Assembly (NCBI GenBank): GCA_000242815.2
Contig: AHHB01000044.1
Location: 124,001 to 188,000, forward strand
DNA length: 64,000 bases
Direction of reading: 5' to 3'
Source of the DNA: Janthinobacterium lividum PAMC 25724
GTDB taxonomy: Bacteria > Pseudomonadota > Gammaproteobacteria > Burkholderiales > Burkholderiaceae_D
The notes under the pieces were generated by a model that saw only the letters and a program-made list of their open reading frames with translations, was not told the origin of the DNA and did no database searches. Position numbers and translations under genes: made by a program. Below are positions 18,351-28,208 of the stretch, one piece after another (the stretch's first letter is position 1; the number at the start of each line of letters is the position of its first letter).

Positions 18351-19937
18351 TTATCTTTTCTGCAGAGTCAAGCCCTCTGGGTCCAGCTTCAGGCCATCCA
18401 GAAATGCGCGGTCGTGCGACACCACAAGTAATGCACCCTGATATTGCAGCAGCATCTGTTCGAGCGCCTGCAGGCTGGCCAGGTCCAAGTGATTGTCTGG
18501 CTCGTCGAGCAGCAACAGTTGCGGCGGCACCTGCGCATACAATTCGGCTGCCAAGGCGACCTTCATACGCTCGCCCCCGCTGAGCAAACGACTGGGCATG
18601 GTGGCGCGCGCGCCAACAATACCGAGCAGCGCCAGCCGCGTGCGCAAAGCCCCTTCCGCCAGGCTGCTATTGCGTGCCTGCAAGCGCTGTACGGCACTCC
18701 ACTCGCCATCGCGCAGTCCCGCATGCTGGTCCAGCCAAGCCACCCGTGCATGGCAACGCAACTGGCCTTGCGCCGCTGCCAGCTGCCCGGCGATCACGCG
18801 CAGCAAGGTCGACTTGCCGCTGCCATTGTCACCGGTCACGGCCAGGCGGCGCGGCCCGCTGAGTAACAACTGAATAGGGAGTGCCTGACCATGTGGCAAG
18901 ACCACGTCGTGCAATTCCAGCAGCAACTTGCCATTCGGCACCAGGCTCTCGGGCGCCAGCAGCAACCGTTCGGCATCGGGCGCGCAGCGGGCGCTGGCAT
19001 CCATCACCCTTTGCTGGCGCGCCTGCTGCGCCTCTTGCGCGCGCAGGTGCAGCTTGCCCTGGTATGCCTGGCTTTTTTCCTTTTTTGCGTCAAGCAGGAG
19101 CTTGCTTTGATTGCCTTCGCGGCCCTCGCGCTCACCACGTCCAACGCGGCGCTGCTGGCGCTCGGCTTGCTGTTGCGCCGCGCGCTGTTGGCGTCTGGCG
19201 CCAGCTTTTTCCGCCTGCAGGGCAGCGGCGTAGCCGGCCTGCTCCAGCGCGCGCTGCTGCGCATACAAGGAATAATTACCGCCATAGCTGCGCAAGCCCT
19301 GCGGCGACAACTCGACGATTTCATCGACGTGCTCCAGCAGAGCGCGGTCATGACTAATCAGCAGCAAGCCGCCCGGCCAACGCGCCATCTGCACTACCAG
19401 GCGGGCGCGCTGGCGCGCATCGAGATGGTTGCTCGGTTCATCGAGCACCAGCCAATCTGCCTGCGACAGCCAGGCCCCCTGCAAGGCGATGCGCTGGCGC
19501 TCGCCACCGCTCAGGCTACTCGTCGGCGTGTCGGCATCGACATGGCGTAAATCGAGCGCATCAAGCGCCTGGCGCAGGCGGGCGTGGGCATCCCAGCGCT
19601 CGCCCACCAAAGCGTAATCTGCCGCATCGACGCTGCCGGCGGCGATGCGCGCCAGTGCAGCCAGCAAGACCTCCATGCCGGCGAGCGCCGCCACGCTGGG
19701 ATAGTGTTGCGGATCGAGTTCCTGCGCCACGTAATGCACGCTGCCGTCGCAGCGCACGGCGCCAGAAGACGGCTGCGCCTGGCCCGCCAGCAGGCGCGCC
19801 AGCACGCTCTTGCCCACGCCGTTATCGCCGACGAGGCCGATACTTTGACCAGCAAAGACAAATTGCACATCGGAAAACAGGGCGCGGCCATCGGGCAGCA
19901 GCAAGGAAAGACGGTCGAGTTGTAGTAATGCGGGCAT
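18351..19937 (-). CDS. ABC-F family ATPase
   Basis: The 528-residue protein has two ABC ATPase domains in one chain and no membrane segment, the ABC-F pattern. Domain 1 has GDNGVGKS, LSGGERQRIAL and LVLDEPSNHLD. Domain 2 has GDNGSGKS, LSGGERMKVAL and LLLDEPDNHLD. The linker at about residues 235-300 is rich in Arg, Gln and Lys (RRQQRAAQQQAERQQRRVGRG). ABC-F proteins act on ribosomes, as translation factors or as antibiotic-target protection proteins. I cannot assign this one to EttA, Uup, YbiT or a resistance group. AGGAG lies upstream of the ATG at 19937; 34 residues of upstream frame are excluded. Confidence 0.9.
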   Translation of the reverse strand: MPALLQLDRLSLLLPDGRALFSDVQFVFAGQSIGLVGDNGVGKSVLARLLAGQAQPSSGAVRCDGSVHYVAQELDPQHYPSVAALAGMEVLLAALARIAAGSVDAADYALVGERWDAHARLRQALDALDLRHVDADTPTSSLSGGERQRIALQGAWLSQADWLVLDEPSNHLDARQRARLVVQMARWPGGLLLISHDRALLEHVDEIVELSPQGLRSYGGNYSLYAQQRALEQAGYAAALQAEKAGARRQQRAAQQQAERQQRRVGRGEREGREGNQSKLLLDAKKEKSQAYQGKLHLRAQEAQQARQQRVMDASARCAPDAERLLLAPESLVPNGKLLLELHDVVLPHGQALPIQLLLSGPRRLAVTGDNGSGKSTLLRVIAGQLAAAQGQLRCHARVAWLDQHAGLRDGEWSAVQRLQARNSSLAEGALRTRLALLGIVGARATMPSRLLSGGERMKVALAAELYAQVPPQLLLLDEPDNHLDLASLQALEQMLLQYQGALLVVSHDRAFLDGLKLDPEGLTLQKR

Positions 19938-20088
19938 GGATACTCCTGGTGCAAGGCTGGCGAACCCGCGCGGCGCAAGGCGCTGTGGCGGGATGGGCGA
20001 GGCCGTGCGCAGCACGGCAGTATCAATGGCGCATGTCGAAGCGTCCTGGAAGATGGGGAAGAAACGTCAGTGTAGCAGACGAGGTTCG

Positions 20089-21201
20089 TTAGCGCTGGCC
20101 CAGGGTTGTGTCGCCGAACAGGTTCTTGTACTCGCGCGGCTGCGAACGCCAGTACTGGGGTGGCGCCTGCACCTGCGCACCCAGCTGGGCCGCCGCATGC
20201 CAGGGCCAGCGCGGGTCGAACAGGATGGCGCGCGCCAGCGCCACCATGTCGGACTGGCCATTGGCAATGATGTCTTCCGCCTGCTGCGCCTCCGTGATCA
20301 AGCCCACGCTGATGGTGGGCAAGCCGCTGTCACGCTTGATGCGCTCGGCAAACGCCACCTGGTAACCGGGGCCCACGGGGATTTGCTGCTGCGGCGACAT
20401 ACCGCCGCTCGAGACGTGGATAAAGTCGGCGCCCAGTTGCTTGAGTTCCTGCGCGAAGCGCACGCTTTGTTCGATTTCCCAGCCGCCCTCGACCCAGTCG
20501 GTGGCAGAAATGCGCACGCCCACGGCGACGCTGGCGGGCACGGCGGCGCGCACGGCTTCATAGACTTCCAGCGGAAAACGCATGCGGTTGTCCAGGCTGC
20601 CGCCATACGCATCGGTGCGCTGGTTCGACAGGGGCGACAGGAACTGGTGCAGCAGATAGCCATGCGCGGCGTGCAGTTCGATACCCTCGATGCCGAGCGC
20701 ATGCACGCGCTGCGCTGCGGCCACAAAAGCGCCCTTGATTTGCAGCAAACCCATCTCGTCGAGGGCAATCGGCACCGTTTCGCCGGGCGCATGGGCGATA
20801 GCCGATGGCGCCACCGTTTGCCAGCCACCATCGGCCAGATGCACGCAGGCGCCGCCCTGCCAAGGCGCGCGGCTCGACGCCTTGCGTCCTGCATGACCGA
20901 GCTGCACCACCAAGGGGATAGTGGCGTGGCGGCGGATCGCCTGCACCACCTTGTCGAGCGCCGCCTGGTTGGCATCCGACCACAGGCCCAGGTCTGCGGC
21001 CGAGATGCGCCCCTCGGGCGAGACGGCCGTCGCTTCCGTCATCAGCAGCCCCGCGCCAGACAGGGCCAGGTGCCCCAGATGTATCATGTGCCAGTCGGTG
21101 GCGTTGCCGTTGTCGGCCGAGTACTGGCACATGGGTGCGATGGCGATACGGTTGGCCAGGTGCAACGGCCCCAGTGCGTAAGGCGTGAATAGCTGGCTCA
21201 T
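20089..21201 (-). CDS. NADH:flavin oxidoreductase, old yellow enzyme family (YqjM/NamA type)
   Basis: The 370-residue FMN-binding TIM barrel has the features of the YqjM subgroup: Cys25 in APMCQYS, WQGGACVHLADGG, the His pair in LHAAHGYLLHQFLSP, NQRTDAYGGSLDNR, and the C-terminal phosphate-binding MVALARAILFDPRW. These enzymes reduce C=C bonds of enones and other electrophiles with NAD(P)H. GGAG lies at a normal distance before the ATG. The gene stands alone, with the ABC-F gene 151 bases downstream. Confidence 0.93.
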   Translation of the reverse strand: MSQLFTPYALGPLHLANRIAIAPMCQYSADNGNATDWHMIHLGHLALSGAGLLMTEATAVSPEGRISAADLGLWSDANQAALDKVVQAIRRHATIPLVVQLGHAGRKASSRAPWQGGACVHLADGGWQTVAPSAIAHAPGETVPIALDEMGLLQIKGAFVAAAQRVHALGIEGIELHAAHGYLLHQFLSPLSNQRTDAYGGSLDNRMRFPLEVYEAVRAAVPASVAVGVRISATDWVEGGWEIEQSVRFAQELKQLGADFIHVSSGGMSPQQQIPVGPGYQVAFAERIKRDSGLPTISVGLITEAQQAEDIIANGQSDMVALARAILFDPRWPWHAAAQLGAQVQAPPQYWRSQPREYKNLFGDTTLGQR

Positions 21202-21415
21202 GACGGACTCCGGAAAAGGATAAGCACCGATTCTACTGCGCTTTGGAAAATGCGGCTTACACCTGCTTACGTTTGATACAGCGCAAGGTCTAGCCTTGTG
21301 CAGGCGCGGCAGTTAAGGTGGATGCATCAGGTGAAGATATCAGCTGGAAACATCAGTTGGAAACATCCGCTGGACCCATCAACAACACCGCAACACCTCG
21401 CCACCAGGAGTACAC

Positions 21416-21982
21416 ATGAACACCACCACTACCGCCAGCCGCATCCACCCCTTGATGGCCGGCGCTGCCATTTCCGTGACGGTACTGTGCCTGGTGGGCG
21501 CGGCATCCATCGCCGGTATCCTGCCCAATTCACGCGCGAATGCGCCTGCTGTAGCAGCCGAGGTGGCCGCCATGACGCCAGCGAGCGCGGCTTCCCTGGC
21601 CGCTCCTGTCGCCTCTCCCATGGCAGCACCGGTCGCCGCGCCCGTCGTCGCGCAAGCTGCCCCCGCTGCGACGCCGGCACCCGTCGTGCACAAGCGCATC
21701 GTGCACCACACGCAAGTGGCGCAAGCGCGCCCTGCCTACAATGACGATGGCTACCGCGAGGCAGCGTATCGCGAACCCGTGCGCCAGCCGCAGCCAGTGC
21801 CTGCGCCGGCCCCGGCACAACCCAACTACATGGGCATAGGCACCGGTGCCGTCATCGGCGGCTTGATCGGCAATCAGGTCGGTGGTGGCCGCGGCAAGGC
21901 ACTGGCGACGGTGGCCGGCGTCATCGGCGGCGGCATGCTGGGCAATGCGGTGCAAGACCAGGTGCAGCAGCCGCAGCGATAA
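21416..21982 (+). CDS. Glycine-zipper 2TM domain protein
   Basis: The 188-residue protein has an N-terminal membrane segment or signal anchor (about residues 14-38). A long Ala/Pro/Val-rich low-complexity linker follows (residues 40-90), with a basic/His patch and a Gln/Pro-rich stretch. It ends in a glycine-zipper pair (GIGTGAVIGGLIGNQVGGG and VAGVIGGGMLGNAVQDQ). This domain occurs in the Rickettsia 17-kDa antigen and SlyB/OsmB-like envelope proteins. AGGAG precedes the ATG. There is no lipobox Cys, so it is probably anchored by its N-terminal helix. The exact role is unknown. Confidence 0.8.
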   Translation: MNTTTTASRIHPLMAGAAISVTVLCLVGAASIAGILPNSRANAPAVAAEVAAMTPASAASLAAPVASPMAAPVAAPVVAQAAPAATPAPVVHKRIVHHTQVAQARPAYNDDGYREAAYREPVRQPQPVPAPAPAQPNYMGIGTGAVIGGLIGNQVGGGRGKALATVAGVIGGGMLGNAVQDQVQQPQR

Positions 21983-21984
21983 TC

Positions 21985-22087
21985 GATATCCGTCGTATGG
22001 CCCCCGATAGTCGAGCTTACCCACGGCCATGCCATGGTTTCTTCAAATGGCGTGGCACATGGAAACGTGGAAATAAAAGTTCGGCAT
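21985..22087 (-). pseudogene. Decayed 3' end of a DUF1993 family gene
   Basis: On the minus strand the reading frame gives MPNFYFHVSMCHAI, an in-frame TGA (22043-22045), then RNHGMAVGKLDYRGPY. From memory DUF1993 proteins end with a very similar pattern, PNFYFHxTTAYAILRxxGVxxGKRDFxG. Upstream of this the frame no longer resembles the family. It is therefore a fragment with an internal stop, squeezed between the glycine-zipper gene and astE. Confidence 0.45.
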
Positions 22088-22173
22088 AGCTGAGCTGAGC
22101 TGATAATTTTCGCCAGAGCCGATGGCCAGCACGCGCACATTGGAGTTCAGCGAGTGCTCGCCGCCATCGAGCA

Positions 22174-22272
22174 TCACGTCTTGGCCCAGTACAGCTTGTA
22201 CGCATCCTTGCCATAGCGGGACTTTTCCGCGCAGTCCATCAAGTAAAATTTATTTCCATACGGCTTTTCCCC
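22174..22272 (-). pseudogene. Coding-like fragment of unknown origin
   Basis: On the minus strand an open stretch reads GEKPYGNKFYLMDCAEKSRYGKDAYKLYWAKT before a TGA at 22174-22176. Its composition looks like a real protein C-terminus, but it has no start because it emerges from the terminator of astE. I do not recognise the family. With the DUF1993 remnant it suggests this 350-base gap is a graveyard of deleted genes. Confidence 0.25.
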
Positions 22273-22306
22273 AAAAAAAACGCCAGCCGGGTTTCCCCGG
22301 CTGGCG
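22273..22306 (-). terminator. Terminator at the end of the arginine catabolic operon
   Basis: On the minus strand the 10-bp stem cgccagccgg/ccggctggcg is followed by eight Ts (22273-22280). It lies 25 bases after the astE stop. Confidence 0.9.
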
Positions 22307-22331
22307 CCTGACGCTGTGCGTGGCTGGCGTA

Positions 22332-23345
22332 TCAGGACACGCGCACCACCATCAAACCGGCGCGCAAGCCCACCCGCACGTCCGGGTTCGGGAACACCAC
22401 CAGCTCTTGCGCATGCTGCACCGTATAGACGTGCTCGCCATCGCTGGCGATCACGGCGTGCTGCGGCAAGGAAGTGAAATTTTGCGTGCTGCGATCAAAA
22501 GCCATGCGGAACTCATCACTGTGCTTGATAATCTCCTGTGCCACCTTGAACACGTGCGCTTGCGCCTTGATGGGCTGTGCCGGCAAACCGCGCAGCAAGC
22601 CGTCCAGTGCCCGCGACGCCTGGTCGAACTGGCTCAAATCGTTCTGCCCCAAAGTGCCCACACGGCCCAGCTCCACCGTGCTGGCAGCCGCACCGAAATG
22701 CTCGGCCGAATAATAACTATACGTGCCGGCCGATTGCGGGTTCATGATGATGGCGCCGATGGCCGCCTGCCCCAGCCAGTCGACCAGTTTCGCCTTGGCG
22801 TCGTCGGGCGCCAGGTCGGGCACGATGGCAAACGTGGGGTACACGGAAGGCCGGATGGCCGTGTGCAAATCCAGATGCCAGCGTACGGGACCGGCTGCGC
22901 TAAAAAACGCTGCCGTGGCGGCGATCATTTCATCGGCGCGCGCGCTTTCCGCAGCTTGCGCCAAGCTCCCCCGCACGGGGCGAAACATGCGATTCAGGTC
23001 GGCGTCGATGAAACGCTTGCCAGCCCGGATCGCATCGACATTGCCCACGCAAACGAGCAAGTCAACGGCCAACTGGGACGCATCGCGCGACAGCGCGTCG
23101 AGCAAATGCGCCAGCACTTCGATCGGCCCCGTTTCATCGCCATGCACACCGACGGAAATGGCCACACTGGCGCGGCCCGCGCCAGGCTTGAGCACTTGCA
23201 GCATGCCCGGCGCCGGCAAGGCCACCGTGAAGCCGGCATGGGCGAACAGCTGCGCCACAGCGCTGAAATCGGCTGACGCCAGCGCCTGCACCGCAGGCGG
23301 CAAGCCGCCTGCACCCGACACTGCCTGTATGACTGCTTGCGTCAT
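22332..23345 (-). CDS. astE: Succinylglutamate desuccinylase
   Basis: The 337-residue protein catalyses the last step of the arginine succinyltransferase pathway, N-succinylglutamate to glutamate plus succinate. It is an M14-like zinc hydrolase. The zinc ligands are in GVHGDETGP (His and Glu) and DLHTAIRPS (His), and DADLNRMFRP contacts the substrate. Its ATG (23343-23345) shares one base with the TAA of gdhB in a TAATG arrangement, so translation is probably coupled. It is the last gene of the operon, before a strong terminator. Confidence 0.93.
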   Translation of the reverse strand: MTQAVIQAVSGAGGLPPAVQALASADFSAVAQLFAHAGFTVALPAPGMLQVLKPGAGRASVAISVGVHGDETGPIEVLAHLLDALSRDASQLAVDLLVCVGNVDAIRAGKRFIDADLNRMFRPVRGSLAQAAESARADEMIAATAAFFSAAGPVRWHLDLHTAIRPSVYPTFAIVPDLAPDDAKAKLVDWLGQAAIGAIIMNPQSAGTYSYYSAEHFGAAASTVELGRVGTLGQNDLSQFDQASRALDGLLRGLPAQPIKAQAHVFKVAQEIIKHSDEFRMAFDRSTQNFTSLPQHAVIASDGEHVYTVQHAQELVVFPNPDVRVGLRAGLMVVRVS

Positions 23346-26300
23346 TAGAGCGCCGCTTTCGCCGTGATTTTATTTACGGCCTCGGAGAGCGTCCAAACGT
23401 CCAGCATGGCTTGCTCCAGTTCCGTCGCCGCCACATAGGCCGAAAGGCCCAACGCGCCCGACACCGCATCGACCGCCTGGCCGGCATTGCCTTGCTCGGC
23501 ACGCGCCAGCACCTGCGTCAGCAAACGCTGTTGCGTGCGGCGCAGGGCTTGCTGCGCGTAGTTGCGCAACTGTTCCTGCGACTTGCCTTGCGCGGCCAGC
23601 TTCAGGCCACGCTCCAGCGTATCGATGCCTGCCTGGCTGCGCAAGGCCAGGCCCACTTGCAGGAACGCTGCCAGGTCCATCGAGGCAGGACGCGGCACCG
23701 ACAAAGCCGGGAACAGGAAGCCGGCGACGACTTCCAGCGCTTCGACCGCATCCCAGGCCTGCACGAAGGCAGGTTTCAGGCCAGGCACCAGCGCGGCCTC
23801 GGATTTGATGCCAACGCCTTGCAGCAGTTCGCGCTTCGATTCCGCACCAAACAAACACGTGAGTTCGACCAGGCCGGCGCCACGCAATTGCTCGGCCGGC
23901 ACGGACAGCACGCCAGCGATCATGGTTTGCTGCAGCACGCGTGTTTGCGCATCGACCTTGATCGAAACCTCACGCGGGACCGTCAGCGCATCGGCATCGA
24001 GCGCATCAAACACGGGCGCCAGGTTCAGCGCCACCCAGGCCTGAGCCCAGGCCAGGATCACGCTCGACTCGTCCACGCCGTGCTCCGCCGCCAGGTTGCG
24101 TATCATCAGCGGGCCGCAGCGGTTGATCACTTCATTGGCCAGCACGGTGGCCAGGATGGCGTTGGCCAGCGGATGATCAAGCGCCGAACGCGTTTCCACC
24201 AGCAAGGATGGGAAGTAAGGTTTCAGGACTGGCTCGGCCCATGTTTCGTCCGTCAACGGCAGGCTTGAGAGGATGCGCTTGAAGCGGTTCTTGACGTTGG
24301 CGATCACCACCGCAAGTTCCGGCGTGGTCAGGCCGCGACCGTCGGCCTTGCGACGTGCCAGTTCGGCTACCGACGGCAATTGTTCAAGTTCGCGCGACAG
24401 GGCGCCCTCTTCTTCCAGACTGGCGATCAGGGCGGCATAGCCATCCTGCACGCCGCTCTCGCCTTGCGCCTGCAACTCGCGCACCAGCAAATGCGTCTGC
24501 TGCGTGTTGTCGCGCAAGACCAGACGCTCGACGTCGTCCGTCATCGCATACAGCTCGCGATTACGTTCTTCTTCTGTCAGCTTGCCGGCATTGACTTCCA
24601 CGTCCAGCCAGATTTTCACGTTCACTTCATGGTCAGAGCAATCCACACCGGCCGAATTGTCGATCGCATCGGTAAAGATACGTCCACCAGCGAGCGCGAA
24701 CTCGATGCGGCCAGCCTGCGTCGCACCCAAGTTGCCGCCTTCGGCGACGACCTTCACGCGCAACTCATTGCCATTGACGCGGATAAGGTCGTTCGCACGG
24801 TCCTTCACCTGGGCATGCGTCTCGCTGGAAGCCTTGATGTAGGTACCGATGCCGCCGTTGTAGAACAGGTCCACCGGCGATTTCAGGATGCGATGCATCA
24901 ATTCTTCCGGCGCCAACGCGGTTTCCGCGATATCGAGCACAGCACGGATCTGCGGCGACAGTTCGATCATGCGTGCGGAGCGCGGATACACGCCACCGCC
25001 ATTTGATATCAAGTCCTTGTTGTAGTCGTCCCACGAGGAGCGCGGCAAGGCGAACAGGCGCGCGCGTTCGTCGAACGAGACGCCGACGTCCGGTGTCGGA
25101 TCGAGGAAGATGTGGCGGTGGTCGAACGCGGCCACGAGTTTCAGCTGACGCGACAGCAGCACGCCATTGCCGAACACGTCGCCCGACATGTCACCCACGC
25201 CGACCATGGTGATCGGGGTGGTATTCAGATCGTGGTCCATTTCATAGAAGTGGCGCTTCACGGCTTCGAATGCACCCTTGGCGGTGATGCCCAGCTTCTT
25301 GTGATCGTAACCATTCGAGCCGCCCGAGGCGAACGCGTCGCCCAGCCAGAAACCGCGCTGCACGGCGATGCCGTTGGCGATGTCGGAGAAGGTAGCCGTG
25401 CCCTTGTCGGCAGCCACCACCAAATATGGATCGGCATCGTCAAAACACACGGTGTCGACTGGCGGCACGATATTGCCCAACGAACGGTTGTCCGTCACTT
25501 CCAGCAAGCTGGAAATGAACAGGCGGTACACGGCTTCGCCCTCGGCCGCGATGGTTTCACGCACCGCATCCTTGGGCATCATCTTGCAGACAAAACCGCC
25601 CTTTGCACCGGCCGGCACGATGACGGCATTCTTCACCATCTGGGCTTTGACCAGGCCCAGGACTTCGGTGCGGTAGTCTTCCATGCGGTCGGACCAGCGC
25701 AAGCCGCCACGGGCAACCGGGCCGCCGCGCAGGTGCACGCCTTCAAAACGGCGCGAGAAGACGAAAATCTCGCGATACGGACGCGGTTCCGGTACCAGCG
25801 CCAGGCTGCTGGTATCGAACTTGAAGATGATCTTGTCGCCAGCTTGATTGTTCTGGAAATAGCTGGTGCGCAGCGTGGCGGCCATCAGGTTGGCCAGCGC
25901 GCCGAGGATTTCCTCGGTGTCTGCGTGATTCACCGATGGCAAGCCGGCCTTGATGGTGGCAATCGCCTCCAGGGCGGCGGCGTGCTGCGCATCGGACAGC
26001 GACGGATCGAAGCGCTGCAGGAAGGCATCGACCAGTGCCTTCACATGGGCCGGCTGCTTGCGCAGGCTTTCGGCAATATAGCGCACCGAGAAGCGGCTGC
26101 CCGTCTGGCGCCAGTAGCTGGTATAGGCGCGCACCAACTGCACTTCGCGCGTCGACAGGCCACCTTCGATGACCAGGCCATTGAGGCGACCATCTTCCGC
26201 TTCATCGTTGAACAGTGCGGCAAACAATTCCTGCGCCACGGCGACAACGGATGGCTGCGCCAATTTCGCTGCGCTGTCGGCGTCGACCGTCAGGCTGGTA

Positions 26301-28060
26301 ACGAAATAGCGCGTGCCATCGAGCGGCGAAATCGAAAAGGCCTGCTCGCGGTCGATCGCCACGCCGGCGTTATGCAATGCCGGCAGGATGGCCGACAGCG
26401 GCGGCACCTTGTTGGCCGAATACAGGCGGATGGTGGTAACGGCGCCCGTCTCGATGCGCACGGCCACGTGCGATGGATCGGTGTTGCGCAAGATGGTGTC
26501 GAGGTCACGGAAGGCGACGGCCGGCGCGGTGGCGGCGACATAGTCGAGCGGCAGGGTAGCGCAGAGTTTGCGCAGGCTGGTGCGCAAGGTCACGTCGGGC
26601 ACGGCATCGGCCACGGCGGCAAAGCCGTTATGCCAGCCATCGAGCACGCTAAGGAGCGGTTGTTCGATATCCGTTTCCAGGTCCAGCGGGTAACGTGCGG
26701 CGTGGGCGATCAGGTAAACGCGCGCCAGCGGACCGTCAGCGACCAGGGTTTGCGTGCTCACATGCGTGGCGCCGGAACTCGCTTGCAGGGCTTTTGCCAG
26801 GCTCGATGCCACGCTGGCGCTGTAGCGCTCGCGCGGCAGGTACACCAGCACGTTCAGGTGGCGTGCATACACGTCGCGGCGCGCGAAGACTTTGGTGCGC
26901 GGCTGCTTGTACAGCGAAACGACGGCACCGCATACTTGCGCCAGCCAGTCGAGCTCTGCTTCCAGTGCTTCGGTGCGCGGCAAGGACTCAAGGATTTCGC
27001 GGAATTTTTCGGCGCGGAAGCCTTGCTGGCGCACGCCGGCCAGACTCAGTACCTTGGCCACGCGGCCGCGCGCAAACGGCAGTGCCGCCAGCGGGGTGGA
27101 ATTACCGGCGCGGGTAAACAGGCCGACGAAGCAATGTTCGCCCAGGATGGCGCCTTGCGCATCCATGTCGCGCACGCCGATGAAGTCCAGCTGCTGGTCG
27201 CGGTGCAGGGTGCCCGCCACGTCGGCCTTGACGATGGAGAGCGCCGATTCGCGCTTGGCCAGGGTGTCGAAGTCGCCCGGAATATTCGCCAGGCAGGTGC
27301 CGTAGACGGGGTGCGCCGTATCTTGCAGTACGCCCACACGGCTAGGAATGTCGCGTTCGAGTTCACGCACGCCCGGCTTGACGCGGTAATAGGCGTAGCC
27401 GAACACTTCAAAACCACCGCTGCGGGCCCACTCCAGGAAGGCGGCGACTTCCGCGCCTTCTTCCCCATGCTGGGCAGCGGCAGTGGCACCGGTAGCCAGA
27501 CGCTCGCTCATGGCGGCGGCGTCGCGACGCACAACAAAGGCGTCATGCGCGACCATTTCCAATGCGCCGACCAGTGCGGCCAGGGCTTCCGGCGCCAGTT
27601 CTTCGTCGAGCAGCACCAGCACATACGATTCGAGCGGGTCGCCCGGCTGGCGCACCGCTGCCACGCTGCCGTCAGCGGCGCGGCGCACCGGCAGCACGGT
27701 ATTCATCACGCCGCGCACAGCCAGGTGCTGGCGGCGCATGGCCATGACGATGGAGTCGACCAGGTAAGGCATGTCTTCGTTCAGGATCAGCAAGGCGCTC
27801 GCCATGCCGCCACGGCCATCCGCATAACGCAGGGTAGCGATTTGGCAGCCGCTGCCGCTGCGCTTCGCCGCTTGCGTAAAACCATCGACCAGCACTGGTG
27901 CCAGGCTGTCGGGCGCGATATCGGCCAGGTCTTCGGCGTCGAGCGAGTCCAGCCATGCCTGTACCAGTTGTACGACAGGTGCTGCCGCCTCTTTCGCACT
28001 GCCAGCGGCGTTAATCAGCTGCAGCGTTTGTGTGCGCAAATCTTGTGGCGTGTGATTCAT
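23345..28060 (-). CDS. gdhB: NAD-specific glutamate dehydrogenase, large (about 180 kDa) type
   Basis: The 1571-residue protein converts glutamate to 2-oxoglutarate and ammonia with NAD+. Its size and layout match the large bacterial NAD-GDH class. A long N-terminal region has ACT-like regulatory folds (about residues 1-700). The catalytic part carries GGLRWSDRMEDYRTEVLGLV and VIVPAGAKGGFVCK near residue 820, and VGDMSGDVFGNG. An NAD-binding segment and a helical C-terminal domain follow. GGAG lies before the ATG. It lies in the ast operon between astB and astE. In Pseudomonas aeruginosa the arginine-inducible gdhB is under ArgR control, which fits this placement. Confidence 0.95.
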   Translation of the reverse strand: MNHTPQDLRTQTLQLINAAGSAKEAAAPVVQLVQAWLDSLDAEDLADIAPDSLAPVLVDGFTQAAKRSGSGCQIATLRYADGRGGMASALLILNEDMPYLVDSIVMAMRRQHLAVRGVMNTVLPVRRAADGSVAAVRQPGDPLESYVLVLLDEELAPEALAALVGALEMVAHDAFVVRRDAAAMSERLATGATAAAQHGEEGAEVAAFLEWARSGGFEVFGYAYYRVKPGVRELERDIPSRVGVLQDTAHPVYGTCLANIPGDFDTLAKRESALSIVKADVAGTLHRDQQLDFIGVRDMDAQGAILGEHCFVGLFTRAGNSTPLAALPFARGRVAKVLSLAGVRQQGFRAEKFREILESLPRTEALEAELDWLAQVCGAVVSLYKQPRTKVFARRDVYARHLNVLVYLPRERYSASVASSLAKALQASSGATHVSTQTLVADGPLARVYLIAHAARYPLDLETDIEQPLLSVLDGWHNGFAAVADAVPDVTLRTSLRKLCATLPLDYVAATAPAVAFRDLDTILRNTDPSHVAVRIETGAVTTIRLYSANKVPPLSAILPALHNAGVAIDREQAFSISPLDGTRYFVTSLTVDADSAAKLAQPSVVAVAQELFAALFNDEAEDGRLNGLVIEGGLSTREVQLVRAYTSYWRQTGSRFSVRYIAESLRKQPAHVKALVDAFLQRFDPSLSDAQHAAALEAIATIKAGLPSVNHADTEEILGALANLMAATLRTSYFQNNQAGDKIIFKFDTSSLALVPEPRPYREIFVFSRRFEGVHLRGGPVARGGLRWSDRMEDYRTEVLGLVKAQMVKNAVIVPAGAKGGFVCKMMPKDAVRETIAAEGEAVYRLFISSLLEVTDNRSLGNIVPPVDTVCFDDADPYLVVAADKGTATFSDIANGIAVQRGFWLGDAFASGGSNGYDHKKLGITAKGAFEAVKRHFYEMDHDLNTTPITMVGVGDMSGDVFGNGVLLSRQLKLVAAFDHRHIFLDPTPDVGVSFDERARLFALPRSSWDDYNKDLISNGGGVYPRSARMIELSPQIRAVLDIAETALAPEELMHRILKSPVDLFYNGGIGTYIKASSETHAQVKDRANDLIRVNGNELRVKVVAEGGNLGATQAGRIEFALAGGRIFTDAIDNSAGVDCSDHEVNVKIWLDVEVNAGKLTEEERNRELYAMTDDVERLVLRDNTQQTHLLVRELQAQGESGVQDGYAALIASLEEEGALSRELEQLPSVAELARRKADGRGLTTPELAVVIANVKNRFKRILSSLPLTDETWAEPVLKPYFPSLLVETRSALDHPLANAILATVLANEVINRCGPLMIRNLAAEHGVDESSVILAWAQAWVALNLAPVFDALDADALTVPREVSIKVDAQTRVLQQTMIAGVLSVPAEQLRGAGLVELTCLFGAESKRELLQGVGIKSEAALVPGLKPAFVQAWDAVEALEVVAGFLFPALSVPRPASMDLAAFLQVGLALRSQAGIDTLERGLKLAAQGKSQEQLRNYAQQALRRTQQRLLTQVLARAEQGNAGQAVDAVSGALGLSAYVAATELEQAMLDVWTLSEAVNKITAKAAL

Positions 28061-28136
28061 CTTGCATCTCCATTACGGTAATGTGAATGTCCAACGCTGT
28101 CGTTCGGGCTCGTGGCTGCGCGGCAGCGGTGTCAAG

Positions 28137-28155
28137 GGACGGGGCGCGCCCGTCC
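28137..28155 (-). other. GC hairpin in the astB-gdhB spacer
   Basis: ggacggg (28137-28143) pairs with cccgtcc (28149-28155) within the 148-base gap before gdhB, with no T run. It could tune expression of gdhB relative to the upstream genes; this is only a guess. Confidence 0.35.
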
Positions 28156-28208
28156 AATTCTGTGTTGCGGATAGTTTGTCTCGAATTTTTTCTGTGTTTT
28201 TCTATCGC

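Noticed and set aside
22122-23276. A 384-residue open frame antisense to astE
   Set aside because: astE has its zinc motifs and operon context. The antisense product has shadow composition.
25112-28081. A 989-residue open frame on the plus strand, antisense to gdhB
   Set aside because: It mirrors the gdhB coding strand, is rich in His, Gln, Arg and Ala as expected of a GC-rich antisense frame, and shows no domain.
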